Positions 34,440-45,670 of a stretch of DNA of 64,000 nt are shown one piece after another (the first letter of the stretch is position 1; each line of letters begins with the position of its first letter). Below the pieces are notes generated by a model. The model saw only the letters and a list, made by a program, of their open reading frames with translations. It made no database searches and was not told the DNA's origin. Position numbers and translations under genes: made by a program. Source of the stretch: Bradysia coprophila (taxonomy: Eukaryota > Arthropoda > Insecta > Diptera > Sciaridae). The stretch is from positions 1,798,001 through 1,862,000 of the forward strand of contig NW_023503632.1 in NCBI RefSeq assembly GCF_014529535.1, written 5' to 3'.

Positions 34440-34978
34440 ATATAGAAGGAGGATATTCAGAGAGATGATAATTTAGCGACTGGGACTTCGCTTCGACAGA
34501 TAGAGCTCGACATTTCGGACAAATTCTATAGAAAGAATAAAATGTCAAAATTGACTGAATATTTGCAAAATTGGTCGGTTGTTAACCAAATAATTAATTT
34601 TTGACTAATGTGGGTTTTTTTATCTCTGAAAATATTTGACATTTGTTAGAGTTTTAAAGGTCATGTTTCCAATGTCAATAAAGTGTTTCCCAGAACATAT
34701 TTTGGCACAAAATTTGAAAATCGCTTAGCGAATTCAAATTTTGGTTTCATTTAATTGATGACTTTTAAAACACTGACAAGTTTAAAATTGTGTTTTCTAA
34801 CGATGAATAAACTGTACAATGATTAGAGTCAAACATTATGGCAATATTTTTCTTCTGTGTCATGATGCCAGAATTGACGTAAAGTAATTAATTGTGTAAA
34901 ACTGTTTCCATATTACCTTCTGTCGAAGCGATGTCTTAGTTGCCTAATTATCATCTTTCTGTGGATATCGAACAAAAA
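34440..34978. mobile_element. Foldback MITE with about 55-bp inverted ends
   Basis: GGATATTCAGAGAGATGATA ... CTTCGCTTCGACAGA at 34450-34502 is repeated inverted at 34918-34972 (TCTGTCGAAGCG ... TATCATCTTTCTGTGGATATC, a few mismatches). The interior is AT-rich and non-coding. It begins six bases after the end of the Helentron-like array. Confidence 0.7.
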
Positions 34979-35516
34979 ATGCGAGATCGACACTTCGAGA
35001 CATTTCTGACATCAAGCGAGATAAATCGGTATACACCCTCTCTTGCAACCAAACTATAAAAAATAAAGTGGTAAACATTGACAGTGTGCGCTGTCACAGA
35101 AAATTTTACACTTTAAAAAATAAATTAAATGAAGTATGAGCAGCGATGACCTTTTTTGTGTTGAAAATATTACGTCTACTGTCACCGTTTCGGTGTTCGA
35201 AAGTCAATAATTTGTCATTGTGATGTCTTTTTTTGTGTGTTGCTCCGTCGATATTGCTTTAAAAAAAAGCGCGGAACGGCAACTCCATTACAAAAAAAGT
35301 CAGTGTGAAATTTGTCAAAATAAGGTGGTATGTTGACTGTACTGAGGAAAAAGTAGTTACCTGCTACAACTGCGATCTGTCTCCAGCTGTAGTTTTTGAG
35401 AAAATACAGCTGTCACAGAAAATATTTCGGCCCGTAGCTGTCACAGCTGTATTTTTCTACTTGCTATCAGAGCTGTAGTTGTGATTACCTACAATAGCTG
35501 TGTGATTGCCTACAAT

Positions 35517-35560
35517 CAAAATGTTGTGATCGATAGGCACGGGTTCGAATCATGTCGGAG
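35517..35560 (+). repeat. tRNA-like 3' segment (B-box) followed by poly-T
   Basis: GGGTTCGAATCATG resembles a tRNA T-arm/Pol III B box and is followed at once by about 14 T residues, a Pol III stop. No complete cloverleaf can be drawn upstream, so this is a remnant or a SINE-like end and not a functional tRNA. Confidence 0.35.
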
Positions 35561-35811
35561 TTTTTTTTTTTTTTAAATAATATTAATAAACATTATTCAT
35601 TTCCGATAAAAGTCAGTTCAAAATTAACTCAATAATTTAAAAAGAAAATATTTCTGGCCTTTCGGAGTTATATTTGACAGTACTGGGGAGTATTTCGATA
35701 TTCTGTTGTATTACATCCGACGAGTTAATTTTGAACTGAATTTTAGCTGAAATGAAACGAAATTGATTTTTTATTAATAATTATTTGAAATAAAAACTTG
35801 CCTTGTTGGGG

Positions 35812-35878
35812 CGCGCACCCGGGACCTCTCGATCTCCAGTCCAGAATAATCCACCTGAGCTACGGAACATGTATGCTA
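35812..35878 (-). repeat. tRNA-like sequence, possible SINE head or tRNA pseudogene
   Basis: On the minus strand GTAGCTCAGGTGG matches an A box and AGGTCCCGGGTGCGCGCCC occupies the position of a T-arm. The spacing is close to that of a tRNA, but the T loop lacks the usual TTCGA and the acceptor ends pair poorly. It faces the B-box remnant at 35517-35560. Confidence 0.4.
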
Positions 35879-36244
35879 CAAATGCTTAATGTTAATGTAA
35901 GCTATATTACCGTTGATAGGTAATATACATCCCTGTAGTAGCTGTATTGTGGGTTTAACATTAACTACATGAGATACACATATGAAAACTGTGTATACAA
36001 CACGTAATGTGTCGTCATTAATAATTGAAAGATATTATTGCGACAATATTGATTCACGTAAAAATGAAAATCATGCCGTATTTGGGAGCATTCAAAAATA
36101 TTAAGACTAAAAACTGGAAAAATGGTTCGACGAGCACAGGCTAGAGACCCGCCGACACTTTTTCACCCAACCGAGTCGCCGGTTGTTCTTAGATTGGAGG
36201 ATATTTTTTTTTTTCTCAATAAAATAAAAGAAATTTCGACTGAC

Positions 36245-36390
36245 CGAAATCGGCGCTATTTTATATATGCCTAGTTAGGCTTTGGTGCCTAGGCCCCAAC
36301 ACTAGTCTCATATATTTTTGATCTTCCATAACTGGCTGCTTGACTATCCATATATAAAAAGTCCCGGAAAAAATAGCACCGATTTCACCA
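36245..36390. mobile_element. Small MITE (GAAATCGGCGCTATTTT ends)
   Basis: Inverted ends CCGAAATCGGCGCTATTTT and AAAATAGCACCGATTTCA. A relative is in GBA2 intron 2 at about 24150-24240. Confidence 0.6.
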
Positions 36391-36412
36391 CAGGTAATAG
36401 ACGTTACTTTCT

Positions 36413-36655
36413 AGGAAGAGACTATTGGCACCGGGTGCCAATAGTCTTTTTATAATACTGTGGCTAATGTCACCGGGTGCCAATAGTCTTTTTATAATAC
36501 TGTGGCTAAAGGCACCGGGTGCCAATAGTCTCTTTATTATACTAATGCTAATCGCACCCGGTGCCATTAGCCACAGTATTATAAAGAGACTATTGGCACC
36601 CCGTGCCATTAGCCACAGTATTATAAAAAGACTATTGGCACCCGGAAAAATTAAA
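36413..36655. repeat. 42-bp tandem repeat, left block, with palindromic GGCACCCGGTGCC core
   Basis: About three units on the plus strand (36427, 36469, 36511), then the array flips and about two units run inverted to 36655. The 42-bp period is 14 codons, so both strands give repetitive open frames (APGANSLFIILWLM type) that are not genes. Confidence 0.88.
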
Positions 36656-36745
36656 ATTTGAATAAAAAATCCGGACATTTTGAAAATTAAACTTGTTTTG
36701 TACACAATTCTAGGGAATTCATATTTTTACAAAATGTAAGGTAAA

Positions 36746-37575
36746 GGCTGATTGTTCGATCCTGAGGAACTCATCGTTTTACAAAATGTAACGTAAAGGT
36801 AGTTTGTTCGATCTTAGTGAATTCGTCCTTTTACGAAATATAACGTAAAGGCGGATTGTTTGATCCTGAGGAATTCATCCTTTTACGAAATGTAACGTAA
36901 AGGTATCGAACAATCGGCCTTTACATTACATATCTCAATACGATGAATTCCCTATGATCGATGAAACTACCTTTACGTTAAATTTCGTAAAAGGAATAAT
37001 TCCTCAGGATTGAACAAACCGCCTTTACGTTAAATTTCGTAGAAAGATGAATTCCCTAGTATTCTACAAAACGCATTTGCGTTATATTTCGTAAAGGGAT
37101 TAATTCCCTAGTATCGAACAACCCTTCTTTACGTTACATTTCGTAACAGGATTAATTCCTTAGGATCGAACGATCCGCCTTTACGTTAAATTTCGTAAAA
37201 GGACGAATTCCCTAAGATCGAACAAACTACCTTTACGTTACATTTCGTAAAAGGATGAATTCCTCAGGATCGAACGATCCGCCTCTACGTTAAATTTCGT
37301 AAAAGAAGGAGTTCCCTAAGATCGACCAAACTACCTTTACGTTACATTTCGTAAAAGGATTTATTCCTTAGGATCGAACAATCCGCCTCTACGTTAAATT
37401 TCGTAAAAGGACGAGTTCCCTAAGATCGACCAAACTACCTTTACGTTACATTTCGTAAAAGGATGAATTCCTCAGCATCGAATGATCCGCCTTTACGTTC
37501 AATTTCGTAAAAGGACGAATTCCCTAAGATCGAACAAACTACCCTTACGTTACATTTTGTAAAAAGATGGATTCC
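36746..37575. repeat. About 50-bp tandem array (CCTTTACGTTACATTTCGTA)
   Basis: Some 14-16 units carrying CTTTACGTTACATTTCGTAA, GGATGAATTCC and a GATCGAAC block. The first four units (36746-36910) are inverted relative to the rest. Two unit types alternate, giving a higher-order period of about 100 bp. Confidence 0.88.
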
Positions 37576-37629
37576 CTAGTATTGTGTAAAGTTTAGTTTT
37601 CAAAATATTCGGATTTTTTATTCAGATTT

Positions 37630-37880
37630 AAATTTTTCCGGGTGCCAATAGTCTCTTTATAATACTGTGGCTAATGGCGCCAGGTGCCAATAGTCTCTTT
37701 ATAATACTGTGGCTAATGGCACCGGGTGCGATTAGCATTAGTATAATAAAGAGACTATTGGCACCTGGTGCCATTAGCCACAGTATAATAAAAAGACTAT
37801 TGGCACCAGGTGCCATTAGCCACACTATTATAAAGAGACTATTGGCACCCGGTGCCAATAGCATATTCGTACTTTCTATG
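37630..37880. repeat. 42-bp tandem repeat, right block (inverted partner)
   Basis: Same unit as 36413-36655 in mirror arrangement, again switching direction inside the block. The two blocks frame the about 50-bp array. Confidence 0.88.
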
Positions 37881-38070
37881 GGTAATTCTTCCAAACATTA
37901 CCAATTACAGCTGATCTATTACCTACTGCAGCTGTAGTTTTCAAATCTTTTTCCTCAGTGTGCGTCAAAACGAAGTTTGGTTGCTAGAGAGGGTATTGGT
38001 ATACATGTCTCGAGGTGTTGATCTCGCATTTTGTATATATTTTTCGATATCCTCATTCTATCAATTATTT

Positions 38071-39413
38071 AAGTTCTTTGCATTTAAGTATATAGAGTTG
38101 AAACCGAGGCCCATTTCGACGAAAACGTTTTCTAAAACTTTCTAGAACTTCCTAGAAATTCTAGAAATTCTACAAATTTTTAGAAATCGCAAAATTTTGT
38201 AGAAAAATTTGGAAGTTTCTCTTGAAACACAAAACAAACCCAAACAAACAATCAAGCAAAAAATGATATTAAAATCAAATATTTTTGACGATTTAATTTC
38301 ATCAAAAATTTTATCCAAAAATATTAAAAGAGCTTAGGACACCGAATACGGAAGGAGTCAATAAAGACATCTAAAAATTTCAACATCTCAGAATATCTAA
38401 CCACTAAAACTTCTAAAAGAGATGAAGCGATAAGACCAGGTAAGCGGCAGCTCATCTTGTATTGTTATCCTAACCGTTTATTGATACGCCTAACGTAAAT
38501 CTTCTAGGCTCGCTTGATAGTAAAGTGGTAGTTTTACTGAATCTTGAGATGTTTTAATTTTACGAAGGAGTCATTTGCACTAGCATGCAAATACTCAACT
38601 ACAGTGTGAAATGTCCTTAATTTTATCGAACAAATTTTTTGATGAACAAAACTCGATTCTACTTCTTACACTATGACTTACTACACTTAACAGATTCAGC
38701 TCGAGATGTACCTAGACACTTTCATACTAAATTTTTTTAATTTTAATTTTTCTTTTCTGATGGGACCAATCCAATTCCATTTTCAATCTGAACAAACTTT
38801 ACCTTTAGATGAATATTCTACCGGATCTCCTTCAATGTGCTGCTTCTGTTACGACTGTTAATCAAATAAGAGTCCACTGCTGCTATGCTATAGCCCTTGT
38901 AGATCATTTTAAAAAAACTCATTCTCAAATTAGACGTTCAATGAAAATGGTGGTAGAGTGTTTTGCGGTGTCTGATTTAATCAGAGATGGGGGAATGTGG
39001 TGTATAACGGCGGTGACGATTTTTCCACTTAAAATTTAAGATTCAATTTGATATGGATAAAAAATCAAATGTGGTAATGGTTGGACCATTGTATTACCTT
39101 TTTGTGATGTTAAATCATTGTGTCGCTGTGCTAAAATGTAATTGTTAGTTTCAAAAATTGTAAAAGAAAAATTAGTAACCAAAATTTAAAGATGTTACCG
39201 AGCTGTAAAATCGACTATATTTAAAGAAAATGCTATTTAAAATATATTATACACCCAGACAATGCCCGAGAGTTAAAATGGTGTGCATTTAAATTGTTGT
39301 TTTTATTTCTCAGCAATTGTCCCGACACAATCGACAATACTCACTTTGTGAACCTAATTTAGGTGGCTGCACGCACACTAATCATCATCAGTTAACTAGG
39401 AACATAGATCATC
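38071..39413. other. AT-rich intergenic sequence, no feature seen
   Basis: Contains short runs such as TTCTAGAA repeats at 38130-38180. No exon or RNA gene can be supported. Confidence 0.4.
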
Positions 39414-39574
39414 TTCAAGGACGTTAAAAATACCATCTACGGTAAGAAAGGCCATCCACGTTAAGAAATGTCATCCATGTTTAAAAAAATTCAAACTTGA
39501 ATAAATGAACGAAACATTTAACGAAACTAAAGTGAGGTTACGTCTGAAAGTACAGTAACTTGGATATGATCTAT
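39414..39574. mobile_element. Foldback MITE (second copy of the 7349-7596 family)
   Basis: TAGATCATCTTCAAGGACG on the left, then CATCCATGTTTAAAAAAA, GAACGAAACATTTAACGAAAC and TACGTCTGAAAGTAC to GATATGATCTA on the right. Shorter than copy 1, which has the same blocks in the same order. Confidence 0.7.
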
Positions 39575-39899
39575 TGCGATTTTCACTTACGACTGAGCAA
39601 TTTTACGTTGATGGGAACGACTATTATGTTGCGTTAATTCACAACCGAAAACGCAGCACAATTGTCGATCGTATCAACGCTCATGTGTTTTCGGCCAAAA
39701 ACTGGCGATTTATTGCAAGCGCATTATATGGTCTAGTCAATCATTTTTACTGTGTCAATCGAAATTTTCCCGCTAAATTCAATCATAACTTCAGGTCGCC
39801 GATTCTCGTGGTCCATACAATTCGTACTTTTAAGGTAACAACTGTCAAGTTACGAATACTTAAATTACTTCTATATAATAAAACCGAAAGGTCGTTACA

Positions 39900-40000
39900 C
39901 TTAGGTTCACCTAGCTTCACTTGCGTTCACCTGGGTTCACCTATCTTTACCTGTTCTCAACTAGCTTCACCTGGGTTCACCTAGCTTTACCTGGCTACCA
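39900..40000. repeat. About 10-bp tandem repeat (GGTTCACCTA)
   Basis: Roughly nine imperfect units of GGTTCACCTAGCTTCACCT type. Confidence 0.75.
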
Positions 40001-40402
40001 CCCCGTCCAACGGTCACAAGGCTGACCTTTACGACGTGTGTTTGCCTACTCCCCATCCAACGACTACTCAGCTGACCTCTAGGAAGATGGTTTGGCATTT
40101 GAATTTATTATGTCAGTGTGGTTAAGATTTTCAGTACATCCCGGGCGAACCTTGGGTTACAGTGCTAGTAATTAAATAGTCTTAACCTGTTCTTTCAGAA
40201 CCTTGAGGGGAAGTGCCTTTTCCCTCGCTAGGGAAAAGTATTTCCTTCACTAGGAAAAAGTGTTTCCCTCGCTTGTAAAGTAAAACGCAGCACTATACCA
40301 GCGATGGAGTTTGATATCTCGTATCACGATGAGTAAAAGTACCTCGGACTGAAGCCCTTGGATTCTTTTACTCATCTGGATACAAGATATCAAATTCCTT
40401 CA

Positions 40403-40566
40403 GGGGCCGTTCATAAATTACGTAACGTATGAGGGGGGAGGGGGGTCTGAGGCTAGCGTTACGGCTAGAACAAAAATGGGTCAAATTTGTTTTTTAGCGT
40501 GACAGGGGGGGAGGGGGGAGTCTAAAGAATGTCAATTTTTGCGTTACGTAATTTATGAACGGCCCC
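40403..40566. mobile_element. MITE with GGGGCCGTTCATAAATTACG ends
   Basis: Near-perfect terminal inverted repeats of about 25 bp (GGGGCCGTTCATAAATTACG...). Flanks carry the possible 3-bp duplication TCA (40400-40402 and 40567-40569), which would fit a PIF/Harbinger-type element. The interior has G-rich tracts (GAGGGGGGAGGGGGG) that could form a G-quadruplex. Confidence 0.75.
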
Positions 40567-40811
40567 TCACTGGTATAGTAATGCACTATTACGTGGTCAC
40601 GCGTGAACTCCCCAAAGTTTACAGTCCTGGTCAGTATGCAACTAGCTGAATCGTTAAGGAAATTAAATTTAGAACGAAATTTTAAAAGCAGAACTTCAAT
40701 CAATCGAACAAAATTTATTTATAGAAGAGGATGACCAGCACATATTCGTAAAAAAACGTTTTTGATTACAAATCATTGCAAAAACATTATCGATCGAAAA
40801 TTCCAACCCAT

Positions 40812-41316
40812 TCAGAAACTCAGATTAATAGCGGGTAAATCATCGAGATCATCAACCCCACTATCCAGAGACGGTGTGTCAATGCAAACAACCGAACAGT
40901 CAAGTTCTGGCAATAAATTTGTTAAAGACGATCGCCGTGGTAAAAGCAGCTGCAGCGATGAAGGGTCCGATTTAGGCGGGTCCGATTTAGGCACATCCAT
41001 GAAGATGAGATTGAATTGCTTTTCAGTCAACGAAGCGACTAGCTTTTCATTTCTATAATCTATTTCGTCGTTTTGCTGAACCATTTCATAAGCAATCGGT
41101 GATTCCGAAGCTGCTACATCATCATTTTTTGCCTTTGATTTTGCAATTAGTGTAGCTCGCTGAACCGTCATATCGTTTTTCGGTTGCGTCGACGAAAATT
41201 CCTTCGGTGTGGAATTAACAGTGCGGTGTAATTTCCCAAGATCGTCCGATTTTCTTAGCACTGTGCTGTGTTTTTGGCTTTCTCGCAAAGTGTGGTGATA
41301 GGTTCCTTTGATGAGA
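40812..41316 (-). CDS. Possible terminal exon of an unrecognised minus-strand gene
   Basis: A minus-strand frame of about 165 codons without an initial ATG ends at TAATAG-like sequence near 40812. The composition is that of a soluble, charged, partly disordered protein: RKSDDLGKLHRTVNSTP, AKSKAKNDDVAASESP, then SSLTNLLPELDCSV and DSGVDDLDDLPAINL at the C terminus. No domain is recognised. Codon use and amino-acid mix look more gene-like than the neighbouring frames. No convincing upstream exon or acceptor was found; the overlapping frame at 41215-41430 is an alternative. It could be spurious. Confidence 0.3.
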
Positions 41317-41871
41317 TATTTGAAGTAATTGCTTCAAACACATTGCGACACTTAAAACATATGAAGCAGCAGATTTAATGATCATATATCCGTTTCCGCT
41401 TCCGTAAGGGTTAAGGTTACAGCTCCACAAAAATATTCGATGGACAAATAAGATCTTCCAACGGATGTAACTACTAGCATTTCATGGAGAATTTGATGTA
41501 CGACTAACACGGGAGAAGCTGCGGGAAACGTAAGTTTGTTTAAAAAATGGAAGTGTAGAGTTGTGCTTCGTTTGACAAATGTCTTAAGAAACATCTGTGT
41601 GTGAAGACTAGACATGCAATACACAATTTTGATACGGCATATAGTTACATCATAATGATGACAATGGACAATAAAATAAACAAAAACTTGGGGTCAACAC
41701 GAGGACATATCTGTCATGTCATCAAGCATGTGCTTGAAAACACTTCTTTTACAGCTAATAAGAAACTAGCTTTATTTCTAAGTTTACTCTGAGTTAAAGC
41801 ACCGTTTACCACTCTGTGATATCCCGCAAATCCCCAGAACGAAGAAAACGCTCATGAATGTATGACGTCGA

Positions 41872-42443
41872 GGAGGTGCGGGAAAACAGGAAAAGTAGAA
41901 ACATATGCAGTTGTACAAATCCGATTTTGTTAAATAATAAATATTTCGGTTCGTCTCGTCTCGTCAATACCGTTCATTGCCGTCGGAATATAACGGCAAA
42001 CAGGCATTTACGCCGACTATTTTGAGACCCAACATAAAAAATTATGAGTTTTATGTTTTTCACCTCTGTTTTGCATGTCCATCTAACTTTCTAGCGGAAA
42101 AAAGTGGTGGCGATTAAACGGGAAGTGCTCCAAAACAGCGACAGTATTTTGGTTGTTTGGAGTCAAGTTCTCAGAACAGTGTCTTTGTTTTGTTTTGCCT
42201 GTTTTTCACTAGTTTTTCATGCATATCTATACTATGGATGTTTCAAAATCGTGTGCAATATATCAAAGGAAAGGTATTGACTAGACGAATCAGAATATTT
42301 CAGTTGTAGCAAAATCTGTTTGGTAGATCAGTAGAACTATTGGCAAGAAAGCAAGCAAAACTGCAAAACTCTAGAAAATTTTATTTTATTCGCATTATTC
42401 AGTTTACATGGATTCAACTGCAAAACTGTTTTCCCGTACCTCC
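41872..42443. mobile_element. MITE with GAGGTGCGGGAAAACAG ends
   Basis: Left AGGAGGTGCGGGAAAACAGG, right CTGTTTTCCCGTACCTCC, inverted. The interior shares TTTACGCCGACTATTT and the TCGTCTCGTCAAT block with GBA2 intron 14. Confidence 0.6.
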
Positions 42444-42739
42444 CAATCTGATTAAGTATTACGAATGATCAATTGATCAAGCACATCAAAGAAAACGACA
42501 AAGTTTACACGTTAAACTTCATTTAATTTAAAATATTCATTTCCTTTTAAAAAATAAAAAGTTTGAACTGACAATTCTTTTGCAGCATCCATTTACATTT
42601 TACGCGTTTCAAGTATTGCATTATTTTTGCATTCGACACAATACATTCACCCACAACAAATTACATTTTCTTTATGTCAACACATCATTATGCACATACA
42701 ATGTTCATGTATAAATGCGTATCCATATCCGTATCCGTA

Positions 42740-43264
42740 TTATCCATTTTGAACGTGTTTCACTCGCTTCAACGCAACAAAACATTCTTTGGACCCAATC
42801 AACTGATAACCGACTGGACCCATCTCACAATCGGCACAAATCAAATACTTGGCCGTTTCGACTACATTCGAAAATCCAATATTTTCAAACGTAAACATGT
42901 CCTTGACCCGCCAGAAGTGTTTCAAATTTTCCGTTTCCATTTCCTGAGGTTGCGGTTGGGATTGAGTTGGTTTTTTCTTCTGGTGCATCAGCGGTAAACT
43001 GAACTGTAACGGAAGACGAGAGTTATGAAAAATTCATATAAAACAACGACCTTGAAATTTCGATGGGATTTTTTTTTGGTGCAGTGCAAGGGCGCTACCT
43101 TTAATCGAATGGGATTTTTTTGTTGTTGTTGTTTCATTTACCTCGTCTTCCATGTAAGATGCAGTTTTCGGTTTCAGCATTAAAGAATCACAATATTGAC
43201 AGTAAATGCTATTTTTATTCCTATTTTCATCAATTTGTGATGGAAAATCGCTTTCGTCGGTCAT
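42740..43264 (-). CDS. RABIF: Mss4/RABIF-type Rab guanine-nucleotide chaperone
   Basis: Two exons, 43264-43142 and 43003-42740, joined in phase 0 by a 138-bp GT-AG intron, give 128 residues, against 123 in human as I recall. Exon 1 has MTDESDFPS and the zinc-ligand pair YCQYC (C22, C25). Exon 2 has HFWRVKDMFTFENIGFSNVV, then ICADCEMGPVGY, the second CxxC pair and the most conserved block of the family, and ends FVALKRVKHVQNG. Mss4 binds nucleotide-free Rab GTPases of the exocytic pathway and keeps them stable; it acts in the cytosol. A glutamine/proline stretch (PTQSQPQPQ) sits at the start of exon 2. Start chosen because it is the only ATG in frame and N-terminal length fits. Confidence 0.93.
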
Positions 43265-44394
43265 ATTTTCTTCTTAAAAAAAAAACAAAATCCAATTTAA
43301 CTTTTAAATCACACGACAAATTAGTATTATCACAATAAAAATTATTGAGTCGCAGCAAAAAAAAAAATTACTGCATTGAATATTTGATTTCTTGTATAGT
43401 CTGTACTTGATCAATTATTGCATAGTTACAAGTTTTATCGATTATTTTTTTAATACAAAATACTCTGTACGATTTAATGCAGAGGAAAATCAGTGAACAG
43501 CTTTGACTGTTTACAAAGTTTTATTTAATAAAAAAAAAGTCAACACAGTGTTTTGTTTCCTAGGAAAAAAGTATGGGGGAACTGTCATCGTGACAGCTGA
43601 CTCGACTAAATGTATCGATTTTCACAGATGGCGCTCATTCTTCAAATGACAGCACTTCTGGCGCGCTAAGCGAAAGCAAAATTTGAAATGATACAAGCAT
43701 AGTGTATAATAGGCATTGAGGGCAAATGGGGTTGATTTCAGTCTGTTGAAAATACTTAAATCCGACATTCTATCAATGAATATAACAGATTTAATCACTC
43801 AATCTTTATCGAATCTGTTACATCACAGCACTGTTTCTAGCATGAACACAGAAGATATTCGGAGCCTGATGAAATCACAGTAGGCACTGCGTTTCTTTTG
43901 TGAAGATAGCTCACTTGTTTTCGTTGTATGAGAAAACATACAATACAAACAATACTCTTATCACTCAAGGTTCTGAACCTTGACGTTAGCGGCTGTATTG
44001 CTTGGTAGTTTAAGATGCTTTGCTGAAACCAACTGTCCAAGACGGAGTCTTTCGCACACGACTAACTTGTACCTAAAATAGCCGCTGTCTGTTTAGTTGT
44101 AATTCGGGATTGCAAATAGCTCTCCGCCCAGCATCACACAGGTGGATCTTTCAGCACACGCCCTAATTATTTACTTGACTGTAGTCAAGGGTCTTATGTC
44201 AGAAAGTGAGTATGCGTGTAACGCTTCCACTACTATGATCAAAAATGTATGGAAATGTGATCAAAAAACGTTAAATGTAACATTTTCTCAGGTTAAGTTC
44301 GAAAATGAACACGATTCGTCTCGCGCGGGTCGCGAGTTATTCGTCTGGCCCTTAATAACACGATAACTTGAGTAAATCTCAACCGATTTTCAAA
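43265..44394. other. Upstream of the Rab chaperone gene, no feature seen
   Basis: AT-rich. The promoter of the minus-strand gene should lie just above 43264. No exon can be supported. Confidence 0.35.
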
Positions 44395-44439
44395 AAAACA
44401 AGGCATCAGAACAGTCGGAGCGTTTGCTGCGACTTAGCC

Positions 44440-44545
44440 CCGTACGATCCGTAATCCTATTTCGTCCGTAACCATAATACGTCCGTAGCCGTAATACGCC
44501 CGGAACCCTAATACGTCTACAACCCTCTAATGCGTCTGTTACCAA
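44440..44545. repeat. About 16-bp tandem repeat (CCGTAATACGTCCGTA)
   Basis: Five or six imperfect units; inverted copy at 47130-47235 in the other arm. Confidence 0.75.
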
Positions 44546-44749
44546 AATGCAAGTCAAGTTGGGCATGGTCAAATTTACTGAAAGTGTTCATTTTTAAAAT
44601 TGCGCATAGCGCAATTACGAAAGCCCGTACGAAGTACCTCTCAAATAAAACCAACAATTTACGACATTATTTTATAAACCCAAATTTTTTTGCCAACTTT
44701 CCATTGGGTATTCAATTACCTCTCAAATAAAACAAAAACTAGCAAAATC

Positions 44750-45670
44750 GGTTGAGATTTACTCGATTTATGTGCAAAAAGCACTTAGGGCCGAGTAGCG
44801 GCCTTAGTCCAAGGGCGCAAATTTGAAACTTTTTTTGCCATCATTCTATTCGGCATTCAATTATCTCTCAAATGAAACAAAAACTAGCAAAATCGGATGA
44901 GATTTACTCGATTTATGTGCAAAAAACACTTAGGGCCGAGTAGCGGCCTTAGTCCAAGGGCCCAAATTTGAAAAATTTTTCGCCACGTTCTTTTCGGTAT
45001 TCAATTACCTTCCATAAAAAACTAAATCTAGCAAAATCGGATGAGATTTACTCGATTTATGTGCAAAAAACACTTAGGGCCGAGTAGCGGCCTTAGTCCA
45101 AGGGCCCAAATTTTAAACTTTTTTCGCCACGTTCTTTTCGGTATTCAATTACCTTCCATAAAAAACTAAATCTAGCAAAATCGGATGAGATTTACTCGAT
45201 TTATGTGCAAAAAACACTTAGGGCCGAGTAGCGGCCTTAGTCCAAGGGCCCAAATTTGAAACTTTTTTTGCCATCATTCTATTCGGCATTCAACTATCTC
45301 TCAAATGAAACAAAATCTAGCAAAATCGGATGAGATTTACTCGATTTATGTGCAAAAAACACTTAGGGCCGAGTAGCGGCCTTAGTCCAAGGGCCCAAAT
45401 TTGAAACATTTTTTGCCATCATTCTATTCGGTATTCAATTATCTCTCAAATAAAACAAAATCTAGCAAAATCGGATGAGATTTACTCGATTTATGTGCAA
45501 AAAACACTTAGGGCCGAGTAGCGGCCTTAGTCCAAGGGCCCAAATTTGAAACTTTTTTCGCCACGTTCTTTTCGGTATTCAATTACCTTCCATAAAAAAC
45601 TAAATCTGGCAAAATCGGATGAGATTTACTCGATTTATGTGGAAAAAACACTTAGGGCCGAGTAACGACC
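44750..45670. repeat. 144-bp tandem array, seven units
   Basis: The landmark GGGCCGAGTAGCGGCCTTAG recurs at about 44788, 44934, 45077, 45221, 45365, 45511 and 45655. Each unit also contains AAATCGGATGAGATTTACTC and a variable CTCTCAAATGAAAC or CTTCCATAAAAAAC block. Four inverted units are at 46440-46900. Confidence 0.9.

Larger units (their letters stand above)
34964..38070. mobile_element. Composite foldback element with nested inverted repeats
   Basis: Outer arms: 34964-35060 (ATATCGAACAAAAAATGCGA ... CCCTCTCTTGCAACCAAAC) against 37965-38070 inverted (GTTTGGTTGCTAGAGAGGG ... TCGCATTTTGTATATATTTT). Middle arms: CAGCTGTAG-rich sequence at 35335-35480 and 37905-37955. Inner arms: 36413-36745 against 37549-37880, which share a 42-bp tandem repeat and the TAAAAAATCCGGACATTTTG block. 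The centre (36746-37548) is a separate array of about 50 bp. No transposase is encoded. Smaller elements have landed inside. Confidence 0.65.

Noticed and set aside
36385-37937. Frames encoding repeated APGANSLFIILWL-like peptides
   Set aside because: Product of the 42-bp repeat (14 codons), present on both strands and in both inverted blocks.
41215-41430. 71-codon minus-strand frame overlapping the 40812-41316 candidate
   Set aside because: No recognisable content and in a different frame; noted only as an alternative start.
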